The notes: a model not told the origin generated them from the letters alone. Positions 1 through 7,569 are shown, counted from the first letter of the stretch. The stretch is DNA of 9,212 bases from JBCBKZ01 sp039026975 (GCA_039026975.1 JBCCLI010000261.1:1-9212); one strand, 5' to 3'. A program made the numbers and translations.

Positions 1-1128
1 TGTCATTTCATGCTTAGATTCCTTGAGAATCTCTTCCTTGATACTTCTCTTGCGTGCCTCTTCATAGGCTTCCAGGAAGTAAAGCGCACTGTCAGTCCTA
101 CCTAACTCCTTGTAAGCTCTGTATAATTTCTGGCAAACGGCCATTTCTTTATCAGTGAGGTCAGTGATGAGAGACTGAGAGATAGCCCTGAGCTTTTTAA
201 TAGCTGCCAGGGGTTTATTCTGAGAAAGTAATAGCTCTGCCAAGGCTAGTTCTACATCTATGAAAAGGATTTCCAGAGAAGGATCATCCCCAGACTTGAT
301 GAGTCTTAAGGCAGTATTCAAATCTGAAAGCGCCTCACTACCTTTATTCATTAACATAGCATTCTTACCCCGCTGTAGGTAGAGGATAGCTAAATCATAA
401 GACTGGGAACCGCTTTGTCCATTAATGAGATCCAGCCCTTGATCAAAGGTGGCTTGCGCATCTTCGTAGCTTCCCATGGCGGAATAAATCTTCCCTAGCT
501 CCAGTAAGAAGGTCATTCTCCATCTGGTGGGCATATAATACTCCCGAAGAGATAGGCCTTCCAGGAAAAAAGGAATAGCAATAAGGGGTTTATCTAAGGC
601 TGCCTGATAAGAGCCTAATTTTAAGAGGCATGCTCTCAGTCTCAAAGAGTCTTTTTCAGCCTTAATCAGTTTATAGGCATCATACTGATAATCAAAAGCA
701 TCCTGGTACTTGTATGACCTGGCATAAATCTCAGATAATAAACTGTAGGAATCTATTCTGTAGTTCTGGTTGGTGATGAGCGTAAGCTTAATATTGGGGA
801 TAAGATATTTGATGGCCTCAGGAGAATTGTCTCCTACACTTATAGATAGCGCCATTTTATAGTTGGCGAGTCCCATTTTATTGTAGTCTCCAGCAGTAGA
901 GGCTATAGAAATAGCTTTAGCATATTCATCTTGAGCCTGTCTGTAGTTCAGCTTAGAAAATGCTTCATCTCCACTCATCATGGAGAAATTATAACTTGAA
1001 AGATAGTTAGTCTCTACAAGGGGGAGGGGATCTGCTACCTTGTTAACCTCCTGGCCCCGTAGGATAGAACAACAAAAAAATAGAATATAGATTCCCTTCT
1101 GAAAGAGAACATGTACATAAGAATGCAT
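1..1128 (-). CDS. Exported TPR-repeat protein, 3' end outside the window (possible sensor or regulator)
   Basis: The frame is open from ATG at 1126-1128 to the window edge: 376 codons with no stop. Residues 1-26 form a signal peptide or N-terminal anchor, with a hydrophobic core around GIYILFFCC and a likely cut near RGQ-EV. Residues 51-361 are almost all amphipathic helix pairs of TPR type. The clearest are 204-237 (LLELGKIYSAMGSYEDA), 244-277 and 328-361 (LYRAYKELGRTDSALYFLE). From about 352 the sequence becomes a charged helix (EEARKRSIKEEILKES). In Bacteroidota that pattern commonly leads into a coiled coil, a membrane helix and then a histidine kinase or LuxR-type DNA-binding domain. That C-terminal domain is an inference, because it lies beyond the edge. 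The gene stands 242 bases downstream of the transglutaminase gene and probably has its own promoter. No clear Shine-Dalgarno precedes the start. Confidence 0.85.
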   Translation of the reverse strand, partial: MHSYVHVLFQKGIYILFFCCSILRGQEVNKVADPLPLVETNYLSSYNFSMMSGDEAFSKLNYRQAQDEYAKAISIASTAGDYNKMGLANYKMALSISVGDNSPEAIKYLIPNIKLTLITNQNYRIDSYSLLSEIYARSYKYQDAFDYQYDAYKLIKAEKDSLRLRACLLKLGSYQAALDKPLIAIPFFLEGLSLREYYMPTRWRMTFLLELGKIYSAMGSYEDAQATFDQGLDLINGQSGSQSYDLAILYLQRGKNAMLMNKGSEALSDLNTALRLIKSGDDPSLEILFIDVELALAELLLSQNKPLAAIKKLRAISQSLITDLTDKEMAVCQKLYRAYKELGRTDSALYFLEAYEEARKRSIKEEILKESKHEMT

Positions 1129-1309
1129 GGTTGACTACTCTTTCTAGTAATTAGATTTTGACTATCGTTGTTAGGGATTGGATAGCCTACATAGAATGCA
1201 GACATGGCAAGACACTAAGACCAAACAGTGGTAAAAAATACAAATTATAAAGTAGTGCTAAATATAGTTATTCACAAATCGTATTGCTTGAATAGATAAA
1301 AATTTTATG

Positions 1310-1341
1310 AAAAAAATAAATTGATTGACGGTGTAGTCAAT
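1310..1341 (-). terminator. Probable weak intrinsic terminator after the transglutaminase gene
   Basis: A dyad ATTGAC / GTCAAT (1324-1329 and 1336-1341) encloses a 6-base loop and begins 30 bases past the stop codon at 1371. Read on the minus strand, it is followed by CAATTTA and then seven T residues (1310-1316). The stem is short and AT-rich, so termination may be partial. The dyad could instead be an operator for the downstream TPR gene, though it lies about 200 bases before that start. The rest of the 1129-1370 gap is AT-rich, and I see no convincing Bacteroidota -33/-7 promoter in it. Confidence 0.4.
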
Positions 1342-1370
1342 TAATCGGGTCAGAGAAATATTCAGCTTAC

Positions 1371-3905
1371 TTAGTCATTTTCATCATTCTGATAGCGCTG
1401 GGTGAAGGTCTCTTTTACCCTGTCTGCCACATTGAAGTAAGGAATCCAGATGACAGCAGCTATCAAGGCTAAGGCTATATTCCGGTAGGTATCCAGCTTT
1501 GATTCTTGAGGAATAGCACCCTGACCCAAGGTCTCCACATATATCATTTCTAATAGGGGAACAGCAAAAGCTACAGCATAGTAAATGGTCAATAGTGAAG
1601 GAAGACTGGTTCTTCTCTGGAAGAATAAGACAGCAAGTAGAATCAAATACGCTAGTAAGGCATGGTTAAAGACCAGCTCAAATCCGAAAAGGATGTCCAT
1701 GCGGACGGAAAGGGAACTGCTTAAGGAAGTAATGTTTTCCCAGGAACTTTGCTCATAATACCCCTCATCTATAATCCAGTAAACCATCCTTATGGGTGCC
1801 AGGGCAATACCTATGGCAGGGAGGATCAGCCAGCTTCCTATGGAGAGTGGCTCTCCCTTATGTAGGGAAGGGGGATTATAGTTTTTGTACACATAAAGGG
1901 CTCCTAATAAAGCTAGGCAAAATATCAAAATGGCACAAGAAACAGCTATCCAGTTTGTGGAAGATGTTTGGTTTCCAGAGGATACAGGATAGGTAAAGGT
2001 AAAATATAGGTCATTAGAAGCATCTTCAATTTTATCAAGGAACGCCTCTGTCTCCTCGCTACTGAGATGGTCTTCTTTTAACACAAAGGAGTACCTGATC
2101 ACCACACTGTCACTTCTGATTCTCTTAGCAGAACTTTCATAACTAAACCCTCTGTGAGAGATGGATTCCGTAGATTCAGTGATAGACCAGTCTTCAGGAA
2201 GCTTCACACGAGTAGTTTGGACAATGGACTGAGGCGTTCCTAATTGGTATGGCATGCTGCGCTTAGCAGACTTAGTGTAATCCATGTAGGAAGAAATAAC
2301 CAAGGGATATAACTCTGCCTGATACTGGGTACTGTCATCATTTAAAGACCACAAATCTGACATAGTGTAAGACTCCCATGTGATCACCATATTATCACTT
2401 TCCTCCAGGCTATCTATAAATACCAGCTCATCTGCTACTTCCAAATCAGAATAGATAGCGCTATAGTAATCCAGATAATCTTTCTGAATATCTTTACGTG
2501 AGTTAGACGCGAAGTAGCTCCTGATCCTATCAGCATCATTTCCAAAGTAGATGGTTTTAACAGAGAAATACGTGTCTCCTCCTATTGAATCCATCCGGAA
2601 ATACTCTGAAATGAGCTGTTCTTCTCTCGCATACTTTTCCCTGCCTACGGTGGTGATTTCTTGCTGTCCCTCTTTTAGAAGTAAGCCTTTTCGATAGTTA
2701 GGGAATTGTCTGTTTAATAGGTTTCCTCCTTGCTTAGAAATAGTAGGATCTATGAAAAAGTCATTATTATCATAGGAGAATTGTACCACACAGTGGTTAA
2801 AGGCAGAAGATGAGGGGAGAAAGTGTTCAACTTCTTGCTTGTAAGTGGTATTCACTAATAGCGGGTAGGCTTCCAACCCTTCATGTCTCAGCAAGGCTAC
2901 CAGCAGCAAGGACTTATCCTTACAATCCCCGAAACGTTGTTGGTACACTTTATTAGGAGAATTAGGCTTATAGGCGCCTATGCCAGATTCAAAACCCAGG
3001 TAGCGGACATCATCTTGCACCCAGTTAATCATATCCAGAATTCTACTTTCAGCATCCTTGGCAGTGGTTATCTCCTGGCTTATAGCCGGAATAGAAGCAG
3101 CATCATATTGATAAAGGGGAATAGCCCAGTCAACTACCTCTTTCCAAGTCTCATAGGTGCTGATCTCTACCCTTTTTTGGGGGTCATACCAGGAGGGGAT
3201 ATTTTGATCATAATCTAACTGTTCAAAGCTTTCTATGTCCCACTCATAAGAAATCAGGTTATTTTTTTTCTGTATGCTAGGTTCCGTAGCACCTTTAATA
3301 AGTTTATACTCGAGTTGTTGGTCAGCGGAAAATGTGATTCTGTTAAAGACCCTGTTAACAGGGATGGTGTACTCATGGTACAGTTTGGTGGAGAAACTTC
3401 CCTTACTGATAGGATTGAATCCTTTTCTGGAAAAAGAGTAGTCAAGAATATCCCCTTCTCTTATATCTGTTAGGTTCATCACAGCAGTAATAGAACCGTC
3501 ATACAGGGATCTTTCCAGGCTGGTTTCTCGCTGCAGGGTTTTAATAGGATGCTTATAAAGGCGGGGTACCGTTTTTCCCTCTCTTATGATATTCACCTGA
3601 TGAAAGGTTAGCTTTTGATAAGTAGGATCAAAAGATATTTCTAGGTCAGAATTAGATTGGATGCCTTCAGAATTTAAAATCTTAATTCTGTAGTGATAAA
3701 AGGAGCTTTCCTCTACTAAGTTATACTGAAAGTCCAGGAGTAAATACTGAGATTCTCCTATGTTTTCCAGGATAGAATCTGATTCTGTTATAATAGGGGT
3801 TACCCATGAAGGAGGGGCAGACTTATAGACAGTTTGGCAAAGAGAATATAATCCACAGATTAAGAGAAGGGTTAGAATAAAATACCTCTTCATATAGCTA
3901 TACAT
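1371..3905 (-). CDS. Periplasmic DUF3857/transglutaminase-like protein with C-terminal DUF2569-type membrane domain
   Basis: This 844-residue protein begins with a signal peptide (hydrophobic FILTLLLICGLYSL, likely cut near LCQ-T). Residues about 50-230 look like DUF3857. Residues about 280-390 are a transglutaminase core with a full candidate triad: Cys328 in RFGDCKDKS, His371 in AFNHCVV and Asp386 in FFIDP. The WVQDDVRYLGFESG stretch before the Cys is typical of this family. Residues 400-645 resemble the beta-rich region usual in DUF3857 proteins. Five hydrophobic helices follow (about 652-674, 690-711, 744-762, 768-790 and 808-826). GSWLILPAIGIALAPIR and AAVIWIPYFNVADRVK are typical of DUF2569. 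Positive charges fit a periplasmic enzyme domain and a cytoplasmic C-terminus. The substrate is unknown; the core could be a cysteine protease, amidase or transglutaminase. ATG at 3903-3905 is the longest start, but ATG at 3891-3893 (MKRYFIL) gives a more usual signal peptide. Confidence 0.9.
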   Translation of the reverse strand: MYSYMKRYFILTLLLICGLYSLCQTVYKSAPPSWVTPIITESDSILENIGESQYLLLDFQYNLVEESSFYHYRIKILNSEGIQSNSDLEISFDPTYQKLTFHQVNIIREGKTVPRLYKHPIKTLQRETSLERSLYDGSITAVMNLTDIREGDILDYSFSRKGFNPISKGSFSTKLYHEYTIPVNRVFNRITFSADQQLEYKLIKGATEPSIQKKNNLISYEWDIESFEQLDYDQNIPSWYDPQKRVEISTYETWKEVVDWAIPLYQYDAASIPAISQEITTAKDAESRILDMINWVQDDVRYLGFESGIGAYKPNSPNKVYQQRFGDCKDKSLLLVALLRHEGLEAYPLLVNTTYKQEVEHFLPSSSAFNHCVVQFSYDNNDFFIDPTISKQGGNLLNRQFPNYRKGLLLKEGQQEITTVGREKYAREEQLISEYFRMDSIGGDTYFSVKTIYFGNDADRIRSYFASNSRKDIQKDYLDYYSAIYSDLEVADELVFIDSLEESDNMVITWESYTMSDLWSLNDDSTQYQAELYPLVISSYMDYTKSAKRSMPYQLGTPQSIVQTTRVKLPEDWSITESTESISHRGFSYESSAKRIRSDSVVIRYSFVLKEDHLSSEETEAFLDKIEDASNDLYFTFTYPVSSGNQTSSTNWIAVSCAILIFCLALLGALYVYKNYNPPSLHKGEPLSIGSWLILPAIGIALAPIRMVYWIIDEGYYEQSSWENITSLSSSLSVRMDILFGFELVFNHALLAYLILLAVLFFQRRTSLPSLLTIYYAVAFAVPLLEMIYVETLGQGAIPQESKLDTYRNIALALIAAVIWIPYFNVADRVKETFTQRYQNDEND

Positions 3906-3940
3906 TTATCTATAGCCTTGGACATTAATGGCCGTAGAAA

Positions 3941-3979
3941 TTCAAGGGATACAGGAGCGTTACCTGTATGTATGTTGAA
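3941..3979 (-). promoter_or_regulatory. Nested inverted repeat in the leader of the transglutaminase gene
   Basis: ATACAGG (3949-3955) and CCTGTAT (3963-3969) are perfect 7-base inverted arms around a 7-base loop. They are nested inside TTCAA (3941-3945) and TTGAA (3975-3979). The element sits 36-74 bases upstream of the ATG at 3905. That position suits a 5' UTR hairpin or an operator near the promoter. It is not followed by a T run on the minus strand, so it is not a terminator. The sequence shows the symmetry; the regulatory role is an inference. Confidence 0.4.
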
Positions 3980-4062
3980 ATTGTTAGGGAATTACCTACA
4001 TGAATGACACGCAGCTTTCAGCAGGTGTAATCATGAAATAGTCTTAATCAGGGAACACATTT

Positions 4063-4097
4063 GTTAGGGGATCAATAATAAGGATTTATCCCCTAAC
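4063..4097. repeat. Perfect 10-base inverted repeat between pdhC and the transglutaminase gene
   Basis: GTTAGGGGAT (4063-4072) and ATCCCCTAAC (4088-4097) are perfect inverted arms separated by 15 AT-rich bases. The element lies between the pdhC terminator and the start of the next minus-strand gene. Read on the plus strand it is followed by only four T residues. Read on the minus strand it has no T tract at all. A hairpin in a long 5' leader, a spaced operator or a barrier to antisense transcripts are all possible. Nothing in the sequence decides among them. Confidence 0.45.
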
Positions 4098-4125
4098 TTT
4101 TCCAGCAGAGGGTAAGAAAGTATCC

Positions 4126-4152
4126 AAAAAAAGCTCCCTAATGGGAGCTTTT
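4126..4152 (-). terminator. Strong intrinsic terminator of pdhC
   Basis: The arms AAAAGCTCCC (4129-4138) and GGGAGCTTTT (4143-4152) pair around a 4-base loop. On the minus strand the stem runs into seven T residues (positions 4132 down to 4126). It starts 21 bases past the pdhC stop codon at 4174-4176. The A/T flanks are fairly symmetric, so it could also stop plus-strand transcripts, but no plus-strand gene lies to its left. Confidence 0.88.
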
Positions 4153-4173
4153 AAGTAAGTTTTTCATTTTGCT

Positions 4174-5463
4174 TTACAGGAGAATTCTCAGTGGATCCTC
4201 AAGTAATTCTTTTAAGGTTTTAAGGAAAGCAGATCCTGAGGCACCATCTACTACTCTATGATCACAGGATAAGGTAACCTTCATCATATTTCCAGGGACT
4301 ATTTCTCCCTCTTTAATGATGGCTTTAGGAATGATACCTCCCACTGCTAAAATACAAGCATCAGGGGGGTTAATGATAGCGGTAAACTCTTCTATTCCGA
4401 ACATCCCCAGGTTAGAAATGGTAAAGGTATTCCCTTGCCATTCACTAGGTTGTAATTCTCTGTTTCTGGCACGTCCTGCTAAAGCCTTGGTTTCCTCTGC
4501 TATGTTTATGAGCCCTTTAGCATTAGCATGTCTAATGACAGGTACTAGTAAGCCCTCATCTATAGCCACTGCCATCCCTATGTTAATTTCCTTATTATAG
4601 CGGATGGTCTCTCCTAGCCAGCTGGAGTTGATAGCAGGATGCTGTTTTAGCGCTACTGCGGCAGCCTTTATGATAATATCATTAAAGGAAATTTTTACGG
4701 GGGAGGCTTCATTCAATGCTTTCCTGGCAGCCATGGTCTTATCCATGTTGATCTCCATGGTTAGGTAGAAATGAGGCGCAGAAAATTTACTCTCGCTGAG
4801 GCGCTTGGCTATAGTCTTACGCATTTGTGAAACGCGTACTTCCTCTGCTTCTCCAACGGCAGGTACACTAGCAACTGGTAGGGGAGCCGGGCTAGGAGTA
4901 GGAGCGGGAGCCTGTGCAGGGGTAGGCACAGCAGCAGGCTGGGTAGGTACGGCAGTAGGTACGCCCTTAAAGTTCTCAATATCCCTTTTTACGATTCTAC
5001 CCTGGTCGCCGCTTCCAGCTACCTGGGATAAGTCTATCCCCTTTTCCTTAGCCATGGCTTTAGCCAGAGGGGAAGCTTTAATCCTGCCATCCCCACTCAC
5101 TACGACTGGTTCCGCTACAGGGACTTCGGCAGCAGGTGCCTCTACGGGTTCTTCAGCTGATTCCTGTCCGTTGGCAGATGGCTCTGCAGCAGCTCCGGCG
5201 CTAAGGTGTGGGCTTATATCTTCTCCTTCTTCACCTATGATAGCTAGTAGTTCTCCTACTGGTATACCTTTCCCTTCTTCTACTCCTATGTGGAGCAGCT
5301 TCCCATCAAAGAAGGATTCCAGGTCCATGGTGGCTTTATCAGTTTCTATTTCTGCTAGTAAGTCACCCGAGGATACATCCTCTCCTACTTGTTTGTGCCA
5401 AGCTGCTATTACGCCTTCCGTCATGGTGTCGCTCAGGCGAGGCATCCTTATGATCTCTGCCAT
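4174..5463 (-). CDS. pdhC: Dihydrolipoamide acetyltransferase, E2 of pyruvate dehydrogenase
   Basis: This 429-residue protein is the cytoplasmic core of the pyruvate dehydrogenase complex. It passes acetyl groups from E1 through a swinging lipoyl arm to CoA. One lipoyl domain (residues 1-78) carries the modified lysine Lys43 in ETDKATMDLES. An Ala/Pro/Glu-rich linker (about 88-122) leads to an E3/E1-binding domain (about 126-164, KASPLAKAMAKEKGID through GRIVKRDI). A second Pro/Ala linker (167-204) precedes the catalytic domain (205-429) with DHRVVDGASG, giving His402 and Asp406. The MPRLSDTMTEG start and the length are normal. ATG at 5461-5463 is preceded by A/T-rich sequence without a Shine-Dalgarno. 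No E1 or E3 gene is present. The neighbours are an anti-sigma gene 89 bases upstream, with no terminator visible between, and a strong terminator downstream. The symbol aceF is also used. An E2 of a branched-chain 2-oxoacid complex is less likely given the N-terminal signature. Confidence 0.93.
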   Translation of the reverse strand: MAEIIRMPRLSDTMTEGVIAAWHKQVGEDVSSGDLLAEIETDKATMDLESFFDGKLLHIGVEEGKGIPVGELLAIIGEEGEDISPHLSAGAAAEPSANGQESAEEPVEAPAAEVPVAEPVVVSGDGRIKASPLAKAMAKEKGIDLSQVAGSGDQGRIVKRDIENFKGVPTAVPTQPAAVPTPAQAPAPTPSPAPLPVASVPAVGEAEEVRVSQMRKTIAKRLSESKFSAPHFYLTMEINMDKTMAARKALNEASPVKISFNDIIIKAAAVALKQHPAINSSWLGETIRYNKEINIGMAVAIDEGLLVPVIRHANAKGLINIAEETKALAGRARNRELQPSEWQGNTFTISNLGMFGIEEFTAIINPPDACILAVGGIIPKAIIKEGEIVPGNMMKVTLSCDHRVVDGASGSAFLKTLKELLEDPLRILL

Positions 5464-5552
5464 AAATCGTATGTATTGTGGTTTATTGAGCGACTAAATT
5501 AGCTATTATGTTGAAAATCTGAAACCTGTGCCAGACTTTTGAACGGAAGATG

Positions 5553-6989
5553 TTAAGGATTCTTAGGCTTAAAAATACGAGTACGGGAAGGAATCCAGAT
5601 TAAGCCCAGACTAACTCCCCCCTGAATATCATATCCATTGATAATTTGGGCACTTGGATCAAAATTTGTCAAATAGAAAAATTGTGCGCCAGCCTGAAGA
5701 TGAAGGCCATCTCCTAGCAGGTATAATAGTCTACCTGAAAGATAAGCCTGATTCTGATGTATTAGCCCCTCCTCAGGGTAATTATCTGAATCATTAGGAA
5801 GAGGCGGCTGAGAAAAATTCGCATTTTCAGCCTCCAGTAATGTATAGAGTTCTTCAGCTGCATGATTAAATACCCCTTCAAATTGTATTCCACCGCTGAG
5901 CCTACCGCTTAGCCTTCCTCTACCCAGTTGTAGCCCTATTCCTACAGGAATACTGATAGTTCGCTGTTGAAACTGTTCGCTTTCAGATAAAATAATTCTT
6001 CTGACTGGGCTTCCCAATACTACATTGTCAGTGGGAGATCCTTCACCTTCTCCTATCCTGATACTTCCTATTTCTGAAAGATGAAAGTTGAGCCCAGTCT
6101 CTAGAAAGAGATTATTTGTCAGGAGATAGCTACCACCTACTGACCACTTGTGAGTGCCTAAAGCATGTGTGATGGTGTATGTACTTGAGCCACCGACGGG
6201 AGCATTAGCTGCCATTGGTACAGGAAAATCCAGGGCTAGGTCTTCCTCGTTTTGGCCTATATCTAGTTCTCTTCCATTTCCCTGGATGTCAAGTGTCCCT
6301 CCCTCAACTGTTATAATGGATTGGCCGCTTCCCGTGATACCACCTAGGTATGTGTAGGCAGCCTCCCAAGCCCATCTACCCTTGTTAGCAAGGGGAATCA
6401 TGTCTTCCCAGGATTCCCTGACAGCTAAAGTAGACGTAAGGGAAGGGAAGGGTACTTCTAGCGGACTTATAAGTAGTGGTTGTCTAAGGAAAAGGGCTTC
6501 AGAAGGAATAGCGATTCCCTTCCCAATGAGAGGGGAAGATAGTCGAATTTCCTCCAAAGAAGGGGCTGCTAAATAGTTAGCTTGATTCATGGCCATGGAG
6601 GCAAGTCTGGAGGAGGAAGATAATGAAATAGCAGGGGGAGACACCCTACTAGCGGTAGGGGCGTCATTAGGGGAAGGAGGTAATTCTACAGGAGTGGATT
6701 CAGGGGCTGAAGGTTCTGCCTGACTGGTAGAAGGACTAAGATCAGAAGAGGCTGCCAAGGAAGCGGATGCTGGGGCTGGTGAGTGTGTAGGATCATGAGA
6801 TAAGAAAAAGTAAGCAAGAAAGAGAAGGGTCAGGAAGAGTCCATCCCCCAGAAAGAACCAGAATCCTCCTTTTTTATCAGCATTACCCTGGACTTCCTTT
6901 TCTATTTGGGCCCATAGGTCTGCTGAAGGAGTAATTTCTGCCTCCTTGAACTTTTCTCTCAGTTTATGTTTAAATTGCTCAGATGACAT
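5553..6989 (-). CDS. Putative dual-membrane-spanning anti-sigma factor with C-terminal outer-membrane barrel-like domain
   Basis: From ATG at 6987-6989 the product has 478 residues. Residues 1-42 are a charged cytoplasmic head (EQFKHKLREKF, ITPSADLWAQIEKEV), the usual form of Bacteroidota anti-sigma heads. Residues 43-63 are one membrane helix (WFFLGDGLFLTLLFLAYFFL) after Lys-Lys, fitting N-in/C-out. Residues 64-200 are a Ser/Pro/Ala-rich linker, probably disordered. Residues about 205-478 alternate short beta-like strands (KWSVGGSYL, LFLETGLNF, ISIPVGIGL, LHLQAGAQFFYL, VSLGLIWIP) with polar loops, resembling a small outer-membrane barrel. The last residues (KPKNP) lack a terminal aromatic. 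The start overlaps the sigma gene by 11 bases (ATGTCATCTGA), implying translational coupling. An in-frame GTG at 7022 would add 11 residues but overlap by 44 bases. By analogy with the Bacteroides Dma proteins, it probably holds the sigma factor inactive until the outer membrane is disturbed. I infer that function. Confidence 0.75.
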   Translation of the reverse strand: MSSEQFKHKLREKFKEAEITPSADLWAQIEKEVQGNADKKGGFWFFLGDGLFLTLLFLAYFFLSHDPTHSPAPASASLAASSDLSPSTSQAEPSAPESTPVELPPSPNDAPTASRVSPPAISLSSSSRLASMAMNQANYLAAPSLEEIRLSSPLIGKGIAIPSEALFLRQPLLISPLEVPFPSLTSTLAVRESWEDMIPLANKGRWAWEAAYTYLGGITGSGQSIITVEGGTLDIQGNGRELDIGQNEEDLALDFPVPMAANAPVGGSSTYTITHALGTHKWSVGGSYLLTNNLFLETGLNFHLSEIGSIRIGEGEGSPTDNVVLGSPVRRIILSESEQFQQRTISIPVGIGLQLGRGRLSGRLSGGIQFEGVFNHAAEELYTLLEAENANFSQPPLPNDSDNYPEEGLIHQNQAYLSGRLLYLLGDGLHLQAGAQFFYLTNFDPSAQIINGYDIQGGVSLGLIWIPSRTRIFKPKNP

Positions 6990-7539
6990 CCCTGAATATT
7001 GACTTATGCTGATTATCCTCACTGATTCTCTTTTTTAGCAAAGCTCTTGCACGTGTGTACTGCGATCTTGAGGTACTTTCATTGATTGCCAGCTGTTGGG
7101 CTATTTCTTTATGAGAGTAACCTTCTATCGCAAACAGGTTGAATACGATCCTGTATCCGGAAGGTAGGGTTTGAATGAGGCTGAGGAGGTAATCCACACT
7201 TAGTTGGTCCACCATCTCAGCAGAGAGTTCGTCTGTGAACTGCTCATCTATATCTACCTCTTTATCCTGCTTTTTCGTTTTTCGGTAATGGTCTATGGCT
7301 GTTCTCACCATAATACGCCTCACCCATCCTTCCAGCGAGCCTTTTCCGCTAAAATCTCCTATTTTTTGGAACACCTTGATAAATCCATCCTGCAGTATGT
7401 CTTCAGCATCAAATGTGCTACGAGCATAGCGGGCACATACGGCAAGCATTTTAGGGGCCAGCCGTTCATACAGGGCCTTTTGTGCCCTGGCTTCAAACCG
7501 TATACATCCTTCTAAGTGTGCCTCTACAGGCTCCGACAT
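6979..7539 (-). CDS. ECF-type RNA polymerase sigma factor (sigma-70 family, regions 2 and 4 only)
   Basis: This 186-residue protein directs RNA polymerase to a dedicated set of promoters. Region 2 spans about 22-88. It includes the core-binding helix DAEDILQDGFIKVFQKI (44-60) and the -10 recognition part GSLEGWVRRIMVRTAIDHYRK (67-87). An acidic linker (about 91-112) connects to region 4 (about 113-170). There the helix-turn-helix is YSHKEIAQQLAINESTSRSQ, followed by YTRARALLKK, which binds the -35 area. Regions 1 and 3 are absent, which defines ECF factors. The start is ATG at 7537-7539, just behind an A-rich stretch and AGGT. The stop overlaps the next gene by 11 bases, and that gene's product is the expected anti-sigma partner. 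A terminator 55 bases upstream isolates the operon from the small gene before it. The promoters it controls cannot be read from this window, although ECF factors often control their own operon. Confidence 0.93.
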   Translation of the reverse strand: MSEPVEAHLEGCIRFEARAQKALYERLAPKMLAVCARYARSTFDAEDILQDGFIKVFQKIGDFSGKGSLEGWVRRIMVRTAIDHYRKTKKQDKEVDIDEQFTDELSAEMVDQLSVDYLLSLIQTLPSGYRIVFNLFAIEGYSHKEIAQQLAINESTSRSQYTRARALLKKRISEDNQHKSIFRDVI

Positions 7540-7553
7540 ACCTGAGGTTTTTT

Positions 7554-7569
7554 GTTATGACGGCATAAC
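7554..7569. promoter_or_regulatory. Palindrome immediately upstream of the sigma gene
   Basis: GTTATG (7554-7559) and CATAAC (7564-7569) form a perfect 6-4-6 dyad, 14 bases before the sigma start codon. It lies between that start and the upstream terminator, so it must be close to, or inside, the promoter or leader of the sigma operon. It could be an operator or a small hairpin that limits access to the start. The symmetry is seen directly; the role is inferred. A 6-base dyad can also arise by chance in AT-rich DNA. Confidence 0.35.

Noticed and set aside
1200..1300. TATAATTTG and TATATTTA in the gap before the left TPR gene as a Bacteroidota promoter
   Set aside because: No TTG/TTTG element lies at the expected 19-21 base spacing, and the region is AT-rich enough to give such matches by chance.
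3834..3905. Lipoprotein signal in the transglutaminase-like protein (Cys near residues 17 and 23)
   Set aside because: Neither Cys sits in a good lipobox (the residues before them are LLI and YSL). A signal peptidase I type cut near LCQ is more likely.
4805..5497. Long plus-strand open frame (230 codons) opposite pdhC
   Set aside because: It is antisense to the Ala/Pro-rich linkers and domains of a clear pdhC gene. Its composition (Gly/Ala/Ser/Thr runs) is what the reverse of such linkers gives, and it has no protein-family pattern.
6990..7022. GTG start at 7022 for the anti-sigma gene
   Set aside because: It would overlap the sigma gene by 44 bases and add residues unlike the usual start of such heads. 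The ATG at 6989, with an 11-base overlap, is the more natural coupled start.
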